Shown here piece by piece: positions 8,590-16,618 of a stretch of DNA of 35,566 nucleotides. This DNA is from an uncultured Sphingomonas sp. (lineage in GTDB: Bacteria > Pseudomonadota > Alphaproteobacteria > Sphingomonadales > Sphingomonadaceae), in contig CAMLSA010000024.1 of NCBI GenBank assembly GCA_946482655.1, forward strand, positions 1 to 35,566. The letters run 5' to 3'. Under the pieces are notes generated by a model, which was given only the letters and a program-made list of their open reading frames with translations, had not been told where the DNA came from and did no database searches. Both the position numbers and the translations under genes were made by a program. Each line of letters begins with the position of its first letter. Positions within the stretch are counted from its first letter, which is position 1.

Positions 8590-9782
8590 GCCGCCACGCC
8601 CAGATCGAAGGTCCATGGCATTTTGGACTGAATCGAAATGTACACGATGTCGGAGCGGTTACGCGCGAATTTCTCCGACGCGGGACTGATGGCGATCTGG
8701 TACATACCCGCCGTGACCTCGATGGAATAGGGACCGGCGGTCGCGCATGGTGCGATCTGCTGGGTCAAGCCGGTGTTCAGCTCGTTGAGAACCATCGCCG
8801 CCACGGGTTCGTGCAGCGGGTCGGGACGCAGCGCGATCGCGATCGGCAGCTTCGGCGGATCGCGCCGGAAGCACAGCACCGGCTCGGCGACAAGGCCGGT
8901 CAATTCGACCCGGCTGTCGAACATCGCGTTGGCTGTTTCGATCCCCACCTTGAGCGATGGCGGCGTCACCGGCCAGACATTGCCGTCGATGCCGTCCACC
9001 GGACGCTTGTCGAACGAGCCATTGTCCATTGCCCAGAGCAGGGCGCTGCCGAAATAGGTTGGCTTCAGCGCCGGGCCGGCGGCAAGGCCTCCACTGGTGG
9101 TAGCGAAGAAGATCGGCGCCTTGCGGTCGTCATAGCTGCCGAGCTCGGCGTCGAAGATTTTTGGGGTTTCGGTGGTGTCCAGCGTGTCGAGCGCGTCCGG
9201 CTTCTCCCGGCACGCATCGATGAAGTAGAATTGCTCGCGGCCAATATTGGGGAATTTCAGGCTTGGCACCATGCCGTTGCGCACGTTGCTGAGACGGAAG
9301 GCGTTGAACAGCTTGGGCTCGTCCTCGAGAAAGTCCGCGGCGAGCAGGATCGATTCCTCGAGCGTGCGGCGGATGCCGTGACCGCAGAAATAGAAAAAGG
9401 CCTGGGCCTCCTTCGCCGTCGCGACATCCTCGCGCCACGCACGCAAGGCCTTGGCGATCTCGGACCGGGTAGCGGGGCAGCCGCCAATTGTTGCGAGATC
9501 CGGCTCCGCCGCGAGTTCCTCGGGCGCCGGCGAATGCAGCAACCGGATCGTGCCGAGCGGCCTCGCGAGGCGTTGCTCAGCATCGAGTTCCTGCAGCTTG
9601 CGCGCGACTGCCGCCACCGTGATCGAAGACGAGCTGAGCTTCTTGAGCGCCGCCAGCCCTTCGCCGGGAATATCGTCGGCAGGAGGCAGGTGGATATAGT
9701 CGCTGACGCCGATCAGGATGGCGTGCACCGCCCCTTTGCCAGCCAGCCCAGCGCGCCGATCGAGAATCAGCGCCTCAGGCAC
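8586..9782 (-). CDS. Caspase-like (peptidase C14 / metacaspase-type) cysteine protease
   Basis: The product has the caspase-fold signature: first strand AVHAILIGVSDY, catalytic His in FFYFCGHGIR (His135 from GTG 9782) and nucleophile Cys in FYFIDACRE (Cys191). The catalytic half is followed by a C-terminal beta-rich domain (about 300-398) with AGPYSIEVTAGMYQIAI, resembling the PxGxY module of the next gene. Family members cleave after basic or acidic residues and often act in regulated proteolysis or cell suicide. I see no signal peptide, so it is probably cytoplasmic. GTG 9782 gives 398 aa and an 8-base overlap with the astacin gene. An ATG at 9836 is possible but would add a low-complexity Arg/Pro extension. 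The family call is firm; substrates are unknown. Confidence 0.85.
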   Translation of the reverse strand: MPEALILDRRAGLAGKGAVHAILIGVSDYIHLPPADDIPGEGLAALKKLSSSSITVAAVARKLQELDAEQRLARPLGTIRLLHSPAPEELAAEPDLATIGGCPATRSEIAKALRAWREDVATAKEAQAFFYFCGHGIRRTLEESILLAADFLEDEPKLFNAFRLSNVRNGMVPSLKFPNIGREQFYFIDACREKPDALDTLDTTETPKIFDAELGSYDDRKAPIFFATTSGGLAAGPALKPTYFGSALLWAMDNGSFDKRPVDGIDGNVWPVTPPSLKVGIETANAMFDSRVELTGLVAEPVLCFRRDPPKLPIAIALRPDPLHEPVAAMVLNELNTGLTQQIAPCATAGPYSIEVTAGMYQIAISPASEKFARNRSDIVYISIQSKMPWTFDLGVAA

Positions 9783-10635
9783 GGGCCGGCGCAGCCGCGG
9801 CCGCCGGAAGCGGCGCGGGCATGCCCTCGCTGGCATAGAGCGCCTCGACCGAGGCGATGTCGCCGGGACTCAGCGCGGTCCGCTGGCCCATCACGACACC
9901 CGGCGGAAGCGGCTTGAGTGGTACGATCGTAGTCGATTTGGGGGTCACCGCGAAGGCATTGGCCGGATAATGCATGATCGAGCCATAATCATAGGTGTCC
10001 AAGTCGATGGTCTTGGCGATCTGGGTCTTGAAGTTGAAGATCTTGTCGGGCGAGACATTGTCGGTCTCGATCCTGACCCATTGATCGCGGTCTGTCCGGC
10101 ACTGCTCGTGCCATAGACCAACGGTGTGGCCGAGCTCGTGGATGATATTGCCAACGGTGCAGAAGTCCCCGAGCATCAACGTCTGACAGCCGCCCTGCCG
10201 GCCGACCAGCGAGGCGCAGCCGCGATTGTCCCGGACGATGCGGACATAATCCTTCTGGTTCCTATATTCGACGAAGCGGATCGAGGTGTGCTCGTTCCAG
10301 TGGGCCACCGCGTCAAAAATGCGTTGCGTATCGGGCACGTCGGCCGCGATTTCATAGGGGATCGTCCGGTTCTTCCACCGATATTGCGCGCCGGTAATGC
10401 CTGCGCCGCGGGTCTCGGTCGACGAATCGGTCAGCAGCATCGGCATCGAGGCGATCTTCTGCTCGATCTTCTGCGCATTCTTCTCCACGGTGGCGGTGTC
10501 ACCAAGGATGATGCAGCCCTCGAAGATCGCCAAGCCATCGGCATCGGCATATTCGATGGAGACCCAGGGGCTGCCATAGGGCTTCACATAACCGCGCTTG
10601 ACCTCTTTTCCTTCAATGAAGCCGTTATCGCACAT
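9775..10635 (-). CDS. Astacin-type (M12A) zinc metallopeptidase with Cys in the pro-segment switch position
   Basis: This 286-residue protein has the extended zinc site HELGHTVGLWHEQ (His166, Glu167, His170, His176) and the Met-turn SIMHY (Met221, Tyr223) of the astacin family. The N-terminal 75 residues look like a short pro-segment that contains IFEGCIILG. In astacins the corresponding FxGD motif supplies an Asp that ligates zinc and keeps the zymogen inactive; here the codon is TGC, so Cys41 replaces it. No signal peptide is visible at the N-terminus, which is odd for a normally secreted family. A Pro/Ala-rich tail ends the protein. The gene lies 23 bases after the 124-aa membrane-protein gene and overlaps the caspase-like gene. 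The family is firm; the switch role is inferred. Confidence 0.9.
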   Translation of the reverse strand: MCDNGFIEGKEVKRGYVKPYGSPWVSIEYADADGLAIFEGCIILGDTATVEKNAQKIEQKIASMPMLLTDSSTETRGAGITGAQYRWKNRTIPYEIAADVPDTQRIFDAVAHWNEHTSIRFVEYRNQKDYVRIVRDNRGCASLVGRQGGCQTLMLGDFCTVGNIIHELGHTVGLWHEQCRTDRDQWVRIETDNVSPDKIFNFKTQIAKTIDLDTYDYGSIMHYPANAFAVTPKSTTIVPLKPLPPGVVMGQRTALSPGDIASVEALYASEGMPAPLPAAAAAPARA

Positions 10636-10658
10636 AGCCTGTCACCCTTCGTATCTGA

Positions 10659-11033
10659 CTACGCCGTGGGCGCGCCGGGTTCATCGAAACTATAGGCGGG
10701 CTGGACCGCCTCGCCCGGGATTCTTTCATTCTGGGCCAGCGCCTTGCGGCGCCCATCGAGAAAATAGTCGACGCCGAAGTTCTTCGACGTGACGACCATC
10801 ACGACCAGGACGAAAAAATAGGAAAAAAAGCCGATGGCCAGCCCGATACCATAGGCGCCGAACAAGGTGCCGTCGCGTGAGAAGAGTGCGGTCACCGCCG
10901 CGCCACCGATCGCACCGATCACCGTGGTGACGTCCGTGAACGAGGCTTCGCTCCGCCGGTAGCGGTTCACGAAATATAGAAACCAGCCGATGACCAGCCC
11001 GAAGCTGAGAGCCCCCCATTCGTTCATCGTCAT
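10659..11033 (-). CDS. Small membrane protein with three predicted helices (124 aa), unknown function
   Basis: ATG 11033 overlaps the stop of the upstream gene as ATGA, which fixes the start and implies translational coupling. Helices are predicted at about residues 7-24 (ALSFGLVIGWFLYFVNRY), 37-53 (a Gly/Ala-rich segment, VIGAIGGAAV) and 60-84 (IGLAIGFFSYFFVLVVMVV). A cytoplasmic tail of about 40 residues follows (DYFLDGRRKALAQNERI). No family is recognised. It is the second gene of the protease/P450 operon. A membrane dock for the cytoplasmic proteases is possible but unproven. Confidence 0.6.
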   Translation of the reverse strand: MTMNEWGALSFGLVIGWFLYFVNRYRRSEASFTDVTTVIGAIGGAAVTALFSRDGTLFGAYGIGLAIGFFSYFFVLVVMVVTSKNFGVDYFLDGRRKALAQNERIPGEAVQPAYSFDEPGAPTA

Positions 11034-11275
11034 AATGATAGGCCCCGCGCGCCCTGCCGAATGAAAAGAAGGAAGGCGAGGTGACCGAGGCCGCCAGCGG
11101 CGGCGGCGGCGACCAGAAGCAGCGGATGCTGCGATACCTCGATCAGCACGAGCAGGACGAGCACTGCCAGCCACAGCATCCGGACCAGCAGCACCGATGG
11201 TCGTCGCCATCCCTTGGCGAAGCACGCCGCCCAGCCAACAACACAGCCGAAAGCGGCAGAACCAATCATTGCCAT
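11030..11275 (-). CDS. Small hydrophobic membrane protein (81 aa), first gene of the protease operon
   Basis: ATG 11275 is preceded by GACGAGGGCAAC, an acceptable ribosome site. The frame is open far upstream, but that part is antisense to the dihaem cytochrome gene and intergenic DNA, so it is not used. The product is almost wholly hydrophobic: a Gly/Ala-rich first segment (about 3-19), a strong helix LWLAVLVLLVLIEV (about 34-47) and an Ala-rich third (about 50-72), with a basic end. No family is recognised. Its TGA overlaps the next gene's ATG. It appears to be the first gene of a six-gene minus-strand unit. Confidence 0.55.
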   Translation of the reverse strand: MAMIGSAAFGCVVGWAACFAKGWRRPSVLLVRMLWLAVLVLLVLIEVSQHPLLLVAAAAAGGLGHLAFLLFIRQGARGLSL

Positions 11276-11330
11276 GTTGCCCTCGTCAAGCGAACGGGCC
11301 CACAAAGTGGAAAAGCCCGCAGTGGTCTTA

Positions 11331-11350
11331 AAGCATGCTAAGACATGCTT
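11331..11350. promoter_or_regulatory. Inverted repeat in the divergent intergenic region (candidate operator)
   Basis: AAGCATG-N6-CATGCTT is a perfect 7+7 inverted repeat. It lies 55 bases upstream of the protease operon's first start (minus) and 160 bases upstream of the dihaem cytochrome start (plus). The half-site spacing suits a dimeric regulator able to control both directions. A short RNA hairpin is the alternative. No regulator gene lies next to it, so the binder is unknown. Confidence 0.45.
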
Positions 11351-11509
11351 ATCGAATATTGCATTCGACCCCCGCCGACATTTGGTTGTCCGTCGTCCCG
11401 GCGGTGTTGTCAAGTTCCTACACGATGACTTGTCGACACTCCCGGTTTCTGCCAAGTTGCTGAGGGGGGACATTTTGGCAGCGCTCCGGCGCTGTTGGGG
11501 GATCTGCCC

Positions 11510-13366
11510 ATGATCAAGAACGGATATCGCGTCGCTGCGGGCCTTGTCCTCGCCGTCTCCGCCACCGCGCTCCTGAACGGCTGCATCAGCAAGACGAAGG
11601 AGCACCTGTCCCAGGGATGGTCTCAGGCCGATCGCGAGGGTTGGTACTGGGCCAGCCAGGGTTCGCGGCTGATGCCCTATGCCTGGTTCAACGCGCTCGA
11701 GCAGCCGGGATCCACCGCACCTTTTGCGGACCCGGCCTATCTCACAGGCTTCGGTTACATTCGGGGCCCCCAAGGGCGTGAGAACCAGCTGCCGATCGGC
11801 TTCGCGATCGATCGACAGGCAGACGAGGGCCTGCCGCGCACCGGCCTGCGCTGGTATGCCGGCCAGTCGGGTACCAAGGCCGGAGCCGAACCTTGGCTGG
11901 GGTTCAACTGCTCGGCCTGCCACACCGCCGAGCTCAACTATAAGGGCCAGGCCATCCGGGTGGACGGCGGCCCGGGACTCGGCGATTTCGACGCGCTGAT
12001 CAAGGCCTTCGATACCGCGCTGATCGAAACCCGCGACACACCGGCTAAATGGGCGCGCTTTGTCGCCAAGGTACTGCCGGGCGACAAGGACACGCCCGGC
12101 AACCGGGCGATGCTGAAGCAGGCCGTCTCGGCATTGATCGCCTGGCAGCAGAGCGCCACCGCGCTGAACGAACCTCCCCTACCCGAAGGCCAGAAGCCGA
12201 TCCGCGCCGGCTTCGCCCGCGTCGACGCCTTCGGTCATATCTATAACAAGATCGTCCTGTTCACAGGCGCCGACGATCCGATCGTCAACCCGGCCGACGC
12301 GCCGGTCAGCTATCCGTTCCTATGGGACATCCACCGCCAGAAGAAGGTGCAGTGGAACGGGGCCGCACAGAATCAGAGGCTCAAACTCGGCAACGGAAAT
12401 TACCTCGACTATGGAGCGATGGGCCGCAACACCGGCGAAGTGATCGGCGTGTTCGGCGAGGTGGTGACCGTTCCTCCGACGACCCCGGGCCAGCCGATCA
12501 ACGGCTACCGGTCGACCGCCTATGCGGACAATCTCGACCGGCTCGAGAAGGTTCTGACGCGGCTGCAATCGCCAAAATGGCCGGCGGCCTTCCCCCCGAT
12601 CGACAACGCCAAGGCGGCGGCGGGGGAGAAGCTGTTCGCCCAGCGTTGCGCCAGTTGTCACCTGCCCGCCTCCGCGCAGCAGAAGGATCAGCCGGTCGAG
12701 GTTATGGTCCCGTTCAGCAGGACGACAGCGATCAACCTCACCGACATTTGGATGGCCTGCAACGCCTTCACCTACGAGGGCCGGTCAGGCCGCCTGAAAG
12801 GCACTAAGGACGGCTTCATCAGTGGCGAACCGCTGCCGGCGATCGCCCCGGTGGGCACGATGCTCGCCACCACGGTCAAGGGCACGTTGCTCGGCAAGAA
12901 AATCCAGATCGTCGGTGCCGGCATCACCAGCCTATTCGGAATCGAGAGGCCGCCCGTGGTGTTCCAGCGCGACGAAGTCCCGCTGACGCCGGAGCAGGTC
13001 CGCGACGCGCGCCGGCAATATTGCAAGACTACGGACAATGCCGCGCTCGCCTACAAGGCACGGCCCCTCGACGGGATTTGGGCGACGGCACCCTATCTGC
13101 ACAATGGATCGGTGCCGACGCTGTACGATCTGCTCCTGCCCGCGGCGCAACGACCCAGGAGCTTCCGGCTGGGTACCCGCGAATATGATCCGGTCCAGGC
13201 CGGCTATGTCAGCGACGCCCAGGCTCCGGGAAACTCGTTCGTCTTCCAGACCCACCGCGGGGGCAAGCCGATCGATGGCAACAGCAACGAGGGTCATGAT
13301 TATGGCGCTACTTCGATGACCGAGGAGCAGCGCTGGCAGCTCCTCGAGTATATGAAGTCGCTGTGA
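11510..13366 (+). CDS. RoxA-like dihaem c-type cytochrome (cytochrome c peroxidase/MauG superfamily), exported
   Basis: ATG 11510 follows GGGGGA with good spacing; product 618 aa. The N-terminus is an export signal (GYRVAAGLVLAVSATALLNG) with Cys25 in LLNGC, a possible lipoprotein site. Two haem c motifs are present: CSACH (Cys134, Cys137, His138) and CASCH (Cys380, Cys383, His384). The C-terminal part contains GIWATAPYLHNGSVPTLYDL, typical of the dihaem peroxidase/RoxA (rubber oxygenase) group; the length also fits RoxA-like proteins better than the roughly 350-aa cytochrome c peroxidases. It should act in the periplasm or at the outer membrane, reducing peroxide or oxygenating a hydrophobic substrate. 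It is divergent from the protease/P450 operon. The family is firm; rubber as substrate is not claimed. Confidence 0.85.
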   Translation: MIKNGYRVAAGLVLAVSATALLNGCISKTKEHLSQGWSQADREGWYWASQGSRLMPYAWFNALEQPGSTAPFADPAYLTGFGYIRGPQGRENQLPIGFAIDRQADEGLPRTGLRWYAGQSGTKAGAEPWLGFNCSACHTAELNYKGQAIRVDGGPGLGDFDALIKAFDTALIETRDTPAKWARFVAKVLPGDKDTPGNRAMLKQAVSALIAWQQSATALNEPPLPEGQKPIRAGFARVDAFGHIYNKIVLFTGADDPIVNPADAPVSYPFLWDIHRQKKVQWNGAAQNQRLKLGNGNYLDYGAMGRNTGEVIGVFGEVVTVPPTTPGQPINGYRSTAYADNLDRLEKVLTRLQSPKWPAAFPPIDNAKAAAGEKLFAQRCASCHLPASAQQKDQPVEVMVPFSRTTAINLTDIWMACNAFTYEGRSGRLKGTKDGFISGEPLPAIAPVGTMLATTVKGTLLGKKIQIVGAGITSLFGIERPPVVFQRDEVPLTPEQVRDARRQYCKTTDNAALAYKARPLDGIWATAPYLHNGSVPTLYDLLLPAAQRPRSFRLGTREYDPVQAGYVSDAQAPGNSFVFQTHRGGKPIDGNSNEGHDYGATSMTEEQRWQLLEYMKSL

Positions 13367-13787
13367 GAAGACCGTTTCCGTCAAACGTCAGCGACACGCA
13401 ACCCCGTAATGGGGACTTCCCGGCTCACATGCGGGCAGCTTTTTCAGTTCGCGGTACGGAGCGGGGAAGAGCCTGCGGATGCATGGCGAATGGAACGAGG
13501 TAAGCTTCATCTCTTATATTCTCGTGCATCTCGGCAGCTCGTGGAGCGACACGCTTCGAGGATCGCCAACGGAGATGTCGTCTCCGGCGACACTTGTGTC
13601 TCCCGGGCCAAATCACCGGGCTTCTGGCAGACGGCGTTCATGATGAAACGGATGCGAGTCCGAGCGGGCCGGCGGCAGCCCACGTCCGAATGATAAATAT
13701 GCTGGCCGGCCATAGTCAGCCTGCACGCGGCTTTCGGGACTATTCTCGCGTGCTTCGAGAGACATGCTATCGGTGACCACAAAAAAA
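13367..13787. other. Intergenic region without a supported gene
   Basis: This stretch lies between the dihaem cytochrome and the sigma-54 promoter of the thiolase operon. A small hairpin (CCCC-GTAAT-GGGG, 13402-13414) lies 36 bases after the cytochrome stop and may contribute to termination, though it lacks a T-run. Short open frames on both strands have no ribosome site and no recognisable protein. The last 100 bases could hold activator sites for the sigma-54 promoter, but I could not define a repeated motif. Confidence 0.5.
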
Positions 13788-13803
13788 TGGCGTGTAATTT
13801 GCT
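13788..13803 (+). promoter_or_regulatory. Sigma-54 (-24/-12) promoter for the thiolase/acyl-CoA ligase operon
   Basis: TGGCGTGTAATTTGCT matches the RpoN consensus TGGCACG-N4-TTGCW with GG and GC exactly 10 bases apart. Transcription would start near 13814, some 20 bases before the thiolase ATG. An activator of this class is encoded at 21379-22995, and two similar sites precede the other catabolic operons. Confidence 0.75.
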
Positions 13804-13835
13804 TAGGGCCTAAAAGCACGCAACTGGAGTACGCA

Positions 13836-15077
13836 ATGCGGGATGTTTACGTCACCGGGGTGGGAATGACGCCATTCGGTCGCATGACCACCGCGACGGT
13901 CAAGGGACTCGCGGATTTGGCAGTATCGGCGGCAATCGAGGATGCCGGCATCACCAAAGCCGATATCGGTGCCGTCTTCTTCGCCAATACCTCGCAGTCT
14001 CCGCTCGAGGGCCAGTACATGATTCCAGGGCAAGTGGCCATGCGTCCGCTCGGTTTCCAGAGCATCCCAATCATGAACGTCGAGAATGCCTGCGCGAGCT
14101 CAAGCAGCGCGCTCAACGCAGCCTACGCCTATATCCGAGCGGGTCTTTGCGACGTCGCGCTGGTTGTCGGCGTCGACAAGATGACCCATTCCGACAAATC
14201 CAAGAGTCTGGCTCTGTTCAACGGAGCGTGGGATGTTCACGGGACCGACGCCGCCATGCGTAAACTCAAGGAGATGAGTGAAGGAATCGAGGTCCCATCA
14301 GGACGCGAGGGGGCGGCAAACCGCAGCATTTTCATGGATGTATACGCCGCCTTGGCTCGCTTCCACATGAAGACCTTCGGCACCACCGAGCGCCAGATCG
14401 CGGCCGTTTCCGCGAAGAACCACTATCATTCGACGTTCAACCCGCTCGCACAGTATCAAAACGACATATCGATCGACGAAGTGATGGCCGCCCCGATGAT
14501 CGCCTGGCCGCTCACGCTGCCAATGTGCGCTCCGGTCACCGACGGTGGAGCGGCTGTGGTCCTTATGGCGGATGACGTCATGTCACCCGCCGTTCGGGAA
14601 CGAGCGTTGAAGATCCGCGCCAGTGTGCTGGCATCGGGAAGCGACCGATCCTTTTCGGCTTATCGGCAGAACATCTGCCACCTCGCTGCGAACCGGGCCT
14701 ACGAGATTGCCGGCATCGGCCCCGAGGATATTTCGATTGCGGAGGTCCATGACGCATCGGCATTCGCGGAAATCGCCCAGATCGAGAATCTTGGCCTCGT
14801 GCCGTTTGGAGAAGGCGGTCCGGCCAGCGAGCGCGGCGATACAAAGCTCGGCGGCAGGGTCCCTGTCAATGTTTCGGGTGGCCTCGAATCGAAGGGGCAT
14901 CCGATCGCGGCGACCGGGCTGGGTCAGATTTATGAACTGGCCAGGCAGCTACGCGGCGAAGCCGGCGCTTCACAGGTCGACAACGCCCGCTTTGGAATAG
15001 CGGAGAACGGTGGTGGTTTTCATGGATATGAGGAAGCCGCCGCCTCCATCATCATCCTGGAGACCCCTGCATCATGA
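13836..15077 (+). CDS. Thiolase-family protein (SCP-x / lipid-transfer-type acyl-CoA thiolase)
   Basis: ATG 13836 has GGAG eight bases upstream; earlier in-frame starts lie in or before the promoter and were discarded. The product (413 aa) starts MRDVYVTGVGMTPFGR. The acylated nucleophile is Cys86 in NVENACASSSSAL, and the later His motifs are EVHDASAFAE and ESKGHPIAATGLGQ. Near the C-terminus IAENGGGFHG replaces the Cys-containing motif of classical thiolases, as is usual in the SCP-x group, which cleaves long or branched 3-oxoacyl-CoA. The stop overlaps the next ATG (ATGA), so it is coupled to the acyl-CoA ligase. Role: thiolytic C-C cleavage in side-chain or beta-oxidation. Confidence 0.88.
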   Translation: MRDVYVTGVGMTPFGRMTTATVKGLADLAVSAAIEDAGITKADIGAVFFANTSQSPLEGQYMIPGQVAMRPLGFQSIPIMNVENACASSSSALNAAYAYIRAGLCDVALVVGVDKMTHSDKSKSLALFNGAWDVHGTDAAMRKLKEMSEGIEVPSGREGAANRSIFMDVYAALARFHMKTFGTTERQIAAVSAKNHYHSTFNPLAQYQNDISIDEVMAAPMIAWPLTLPMCAPVTDGGAAVVLMADDVMSPAVRERALKIRASVLASGSDRSFSAYRQNICHLAANRAYEIAGIGPEDISIAEVHDASAFAEIAQIENLGLVPFGEGGPASERGDTKLGGRVPVNVSGGLESKGHPIAATGLGQIYELARQLRGEAGASQVDNARFGIAENGGGFHGYEEAAASIIILETPAS

Positions 15078-16618
15078 ATATTGCCCTGTTCTTGAAAACG
15101 GCGGCGCGTTCCTTCGCGGATCGCCCCGCCATCTCGTTCGGTGATAAGCTCTACGCCTCCTATGGAACGTTGGGTGATCGCGTGGCGCGTATGGCCGGCT
15201 CCTTCGCCAAGGCCGGGCTGCGGCCAGGCGACCGCGTCGGCATAGCCATGACCAATTCTCCCGAATATATCGAGATACTGTTCGCGGTGTGGCACGCCGG
15301 CATGTGCGCGGTACCTATGAATTCCAAGCTTCATCCCCGTGAAATAGCCTATGCGCTTGATCATTCGGCATCGCGCTGGTGCTTCATCACGGAAGACCTT
15401 GTCGGCAAGCTATCGGCGCTGCCGGACGAACTCTCGCAGCTCGAGAAGATGATTGTCGCCGGAAGCTCAGATTACACCGATCTTTTTGGCAGCTCCCCCG
15501 CCGAAATGGCCGAGGTGGAGGAAAGCACGCCCGCATGGCTGTTCTACACCAGCGGTACCACCGGTCGGCCCAAAGGAGCGACTCTCACCCACAAATCGCT
15601 GACCGCGATGACGTTGCGATATTTCGCCGATATCGACTCGGTGTCGGATCAGGATTGCATGCTGCATCCCGCGCCACTGTCGCACGGCGGGGGCCTATAT
15701 GCGATTCCCCACGTCGCCAAGGCTTCCCACCACGTGGTACCGGCGAGCCAGGGCTTCGAGCCGGAAGAAATTTTCGAGCTCACCCACAAGCACAATAACA
15801 TCACTTTCTTCGTCGTTCCGACAATGCTCAACCGTCTCGTCGCACATCCGAAGGTATCGGAAGCAAATCTGGACGCGATCAAAACGATCTTCTACGGCGG
15901 CGCGCCAATGTATCTTGAGGACCTCAAAAGAGCACTGGCGCTGCTGGGGCCCAAGGTGATTCAGATGTACGCGCAGGGCGAAACGCCGAACACTTTGACC
16001 TATCTCTCCAAGCGCGCGCATGGCGACGTCGACAATCCACGATACGAAGAGCATCTGGCATCCGTCGGCATCGCGCGGACCGGTGTCGAATTCCGCATAG
16101 TCGACGAGAACGGCAATGATCTTCCCCCCGGCACGCCAGGAGAAATCATAACGCGTAGCGACGTCTGCATGTCGGGCTATTGGAACAATCCGGAGGCGAC
16201 GGCCAAGGCGATACGCGACGGATGGCTCTGGACAGGGGATATCGGTGCGGTCAGCGACGACGGCTATCTTACCCTGAAGGACCGCTCCAAGGATCTGATC
16301 ATTTCTGGAGGCAGCAACATCTATCCTCGTGAGGTGGAGGAGGTGCTCCTCACGCACCCGGCTGTTCTCGAAGCGTCGGTCGTCGGCCGGCCTCATTCGG
16401 ATTGGGGCGAGGAGGTCGTAGCCTTTGTAGCTGTCAGGCCGGGACAGAATCTGGACACCAAGGAACTCGATACAATTTGTCTTGAGAACATTGCTCGGTT
16501 CAAACGGCCCAAGGATTATATCATCGTCAGCGAACTTCCGAAGAGCGATTATGGCAAGGTTCTCAAGACAGAACTGAGGAAATATTTTGAGCGGGATGAG
16601 GAAGCGGCCGGGGCGTGA
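15074..16618 (+). CDS. Acyl-CoA synthetase (AMP-forming, class I adenylate-forming)
   Basis: The 514-residue product activates a carboxylic acid as its CoA thioester through an acyl-AMP intermediate. Motifs in order: the phosphate loop FYTSGTTGRPKGATLTH (157-173), FYGGAPMY, YAQGETPNT, the ATP-binding WLWTGDIGAVSDDGYL, the hinge region DRSKDLIISGGSNIYPREVEE, and the C-terminal Lys in SDYGKVLKTELRKYF. Length is that of medium/long-chain or aryl ligases. Its ATGA overlap with the thiolase gene and the sigma-54 promoter upstream suggest that it feeds the island's substrate into CoA metabolism. The acid is unknown; it follows from context that it is probably the pathway's entry compound or a cleavage intermediate. 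Confidence 0.92.
   Translation: MNIALFLKTAARSFADRPAISFGDKLYASYGTLGDRVARMAGSFAKAGLRPGDRVGIAMTNSPEYIEILFAVWHAGMCAVPMNSKLHPREIAYALDHSASRWCFITEDLVGKLSALPDELSQLEKMIVAGSSDYTDLFGSSPAEMAEVEESTPAWLFYTSGTTGRPKGATLTHKSLTAMTLRYFADIDSVSDQDCMLHPAPLSHGGGLYAIPHVAKASHHVVPASQGFEPEEIFELTHKHNNITFFVVPTMLNRLVAHPKVSEANLDAIKTIFYGGAPMYLEDLKRALALLGPKVIQMYAQGETPNTLTYLSKRAHGDVDNPRYEEHLASVGIARTGVEFRIVDENGNDLPPGTPGEIITRSDVCMSGYWNNPEATAKAIRDGWLWTGDIGAVSDDGYLTLKDRSKDLIISGGSNIYPREVEEVLLTHPAVLEASVVGRPHSDWGEEVVAFVAVRPGQNLDTKELDTICLENIARFKRPKDYIIVSELPKSDYGKVLKTELRKYFERDEEAAGA

Noticed and set aside
8811..9917. 368-codon plus-strand open frame
   Set aside because: It is antisense to the caspase-like gene with its intact catalytic motifs; no recognisable protein.
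13409..13693. 94-codon plus-strand frame after the dihaem cytochrome gene
   Set aside because: No ribosome site, no recognisable domain, and overlapping frames on the other strand are just as open; left as intergenic.
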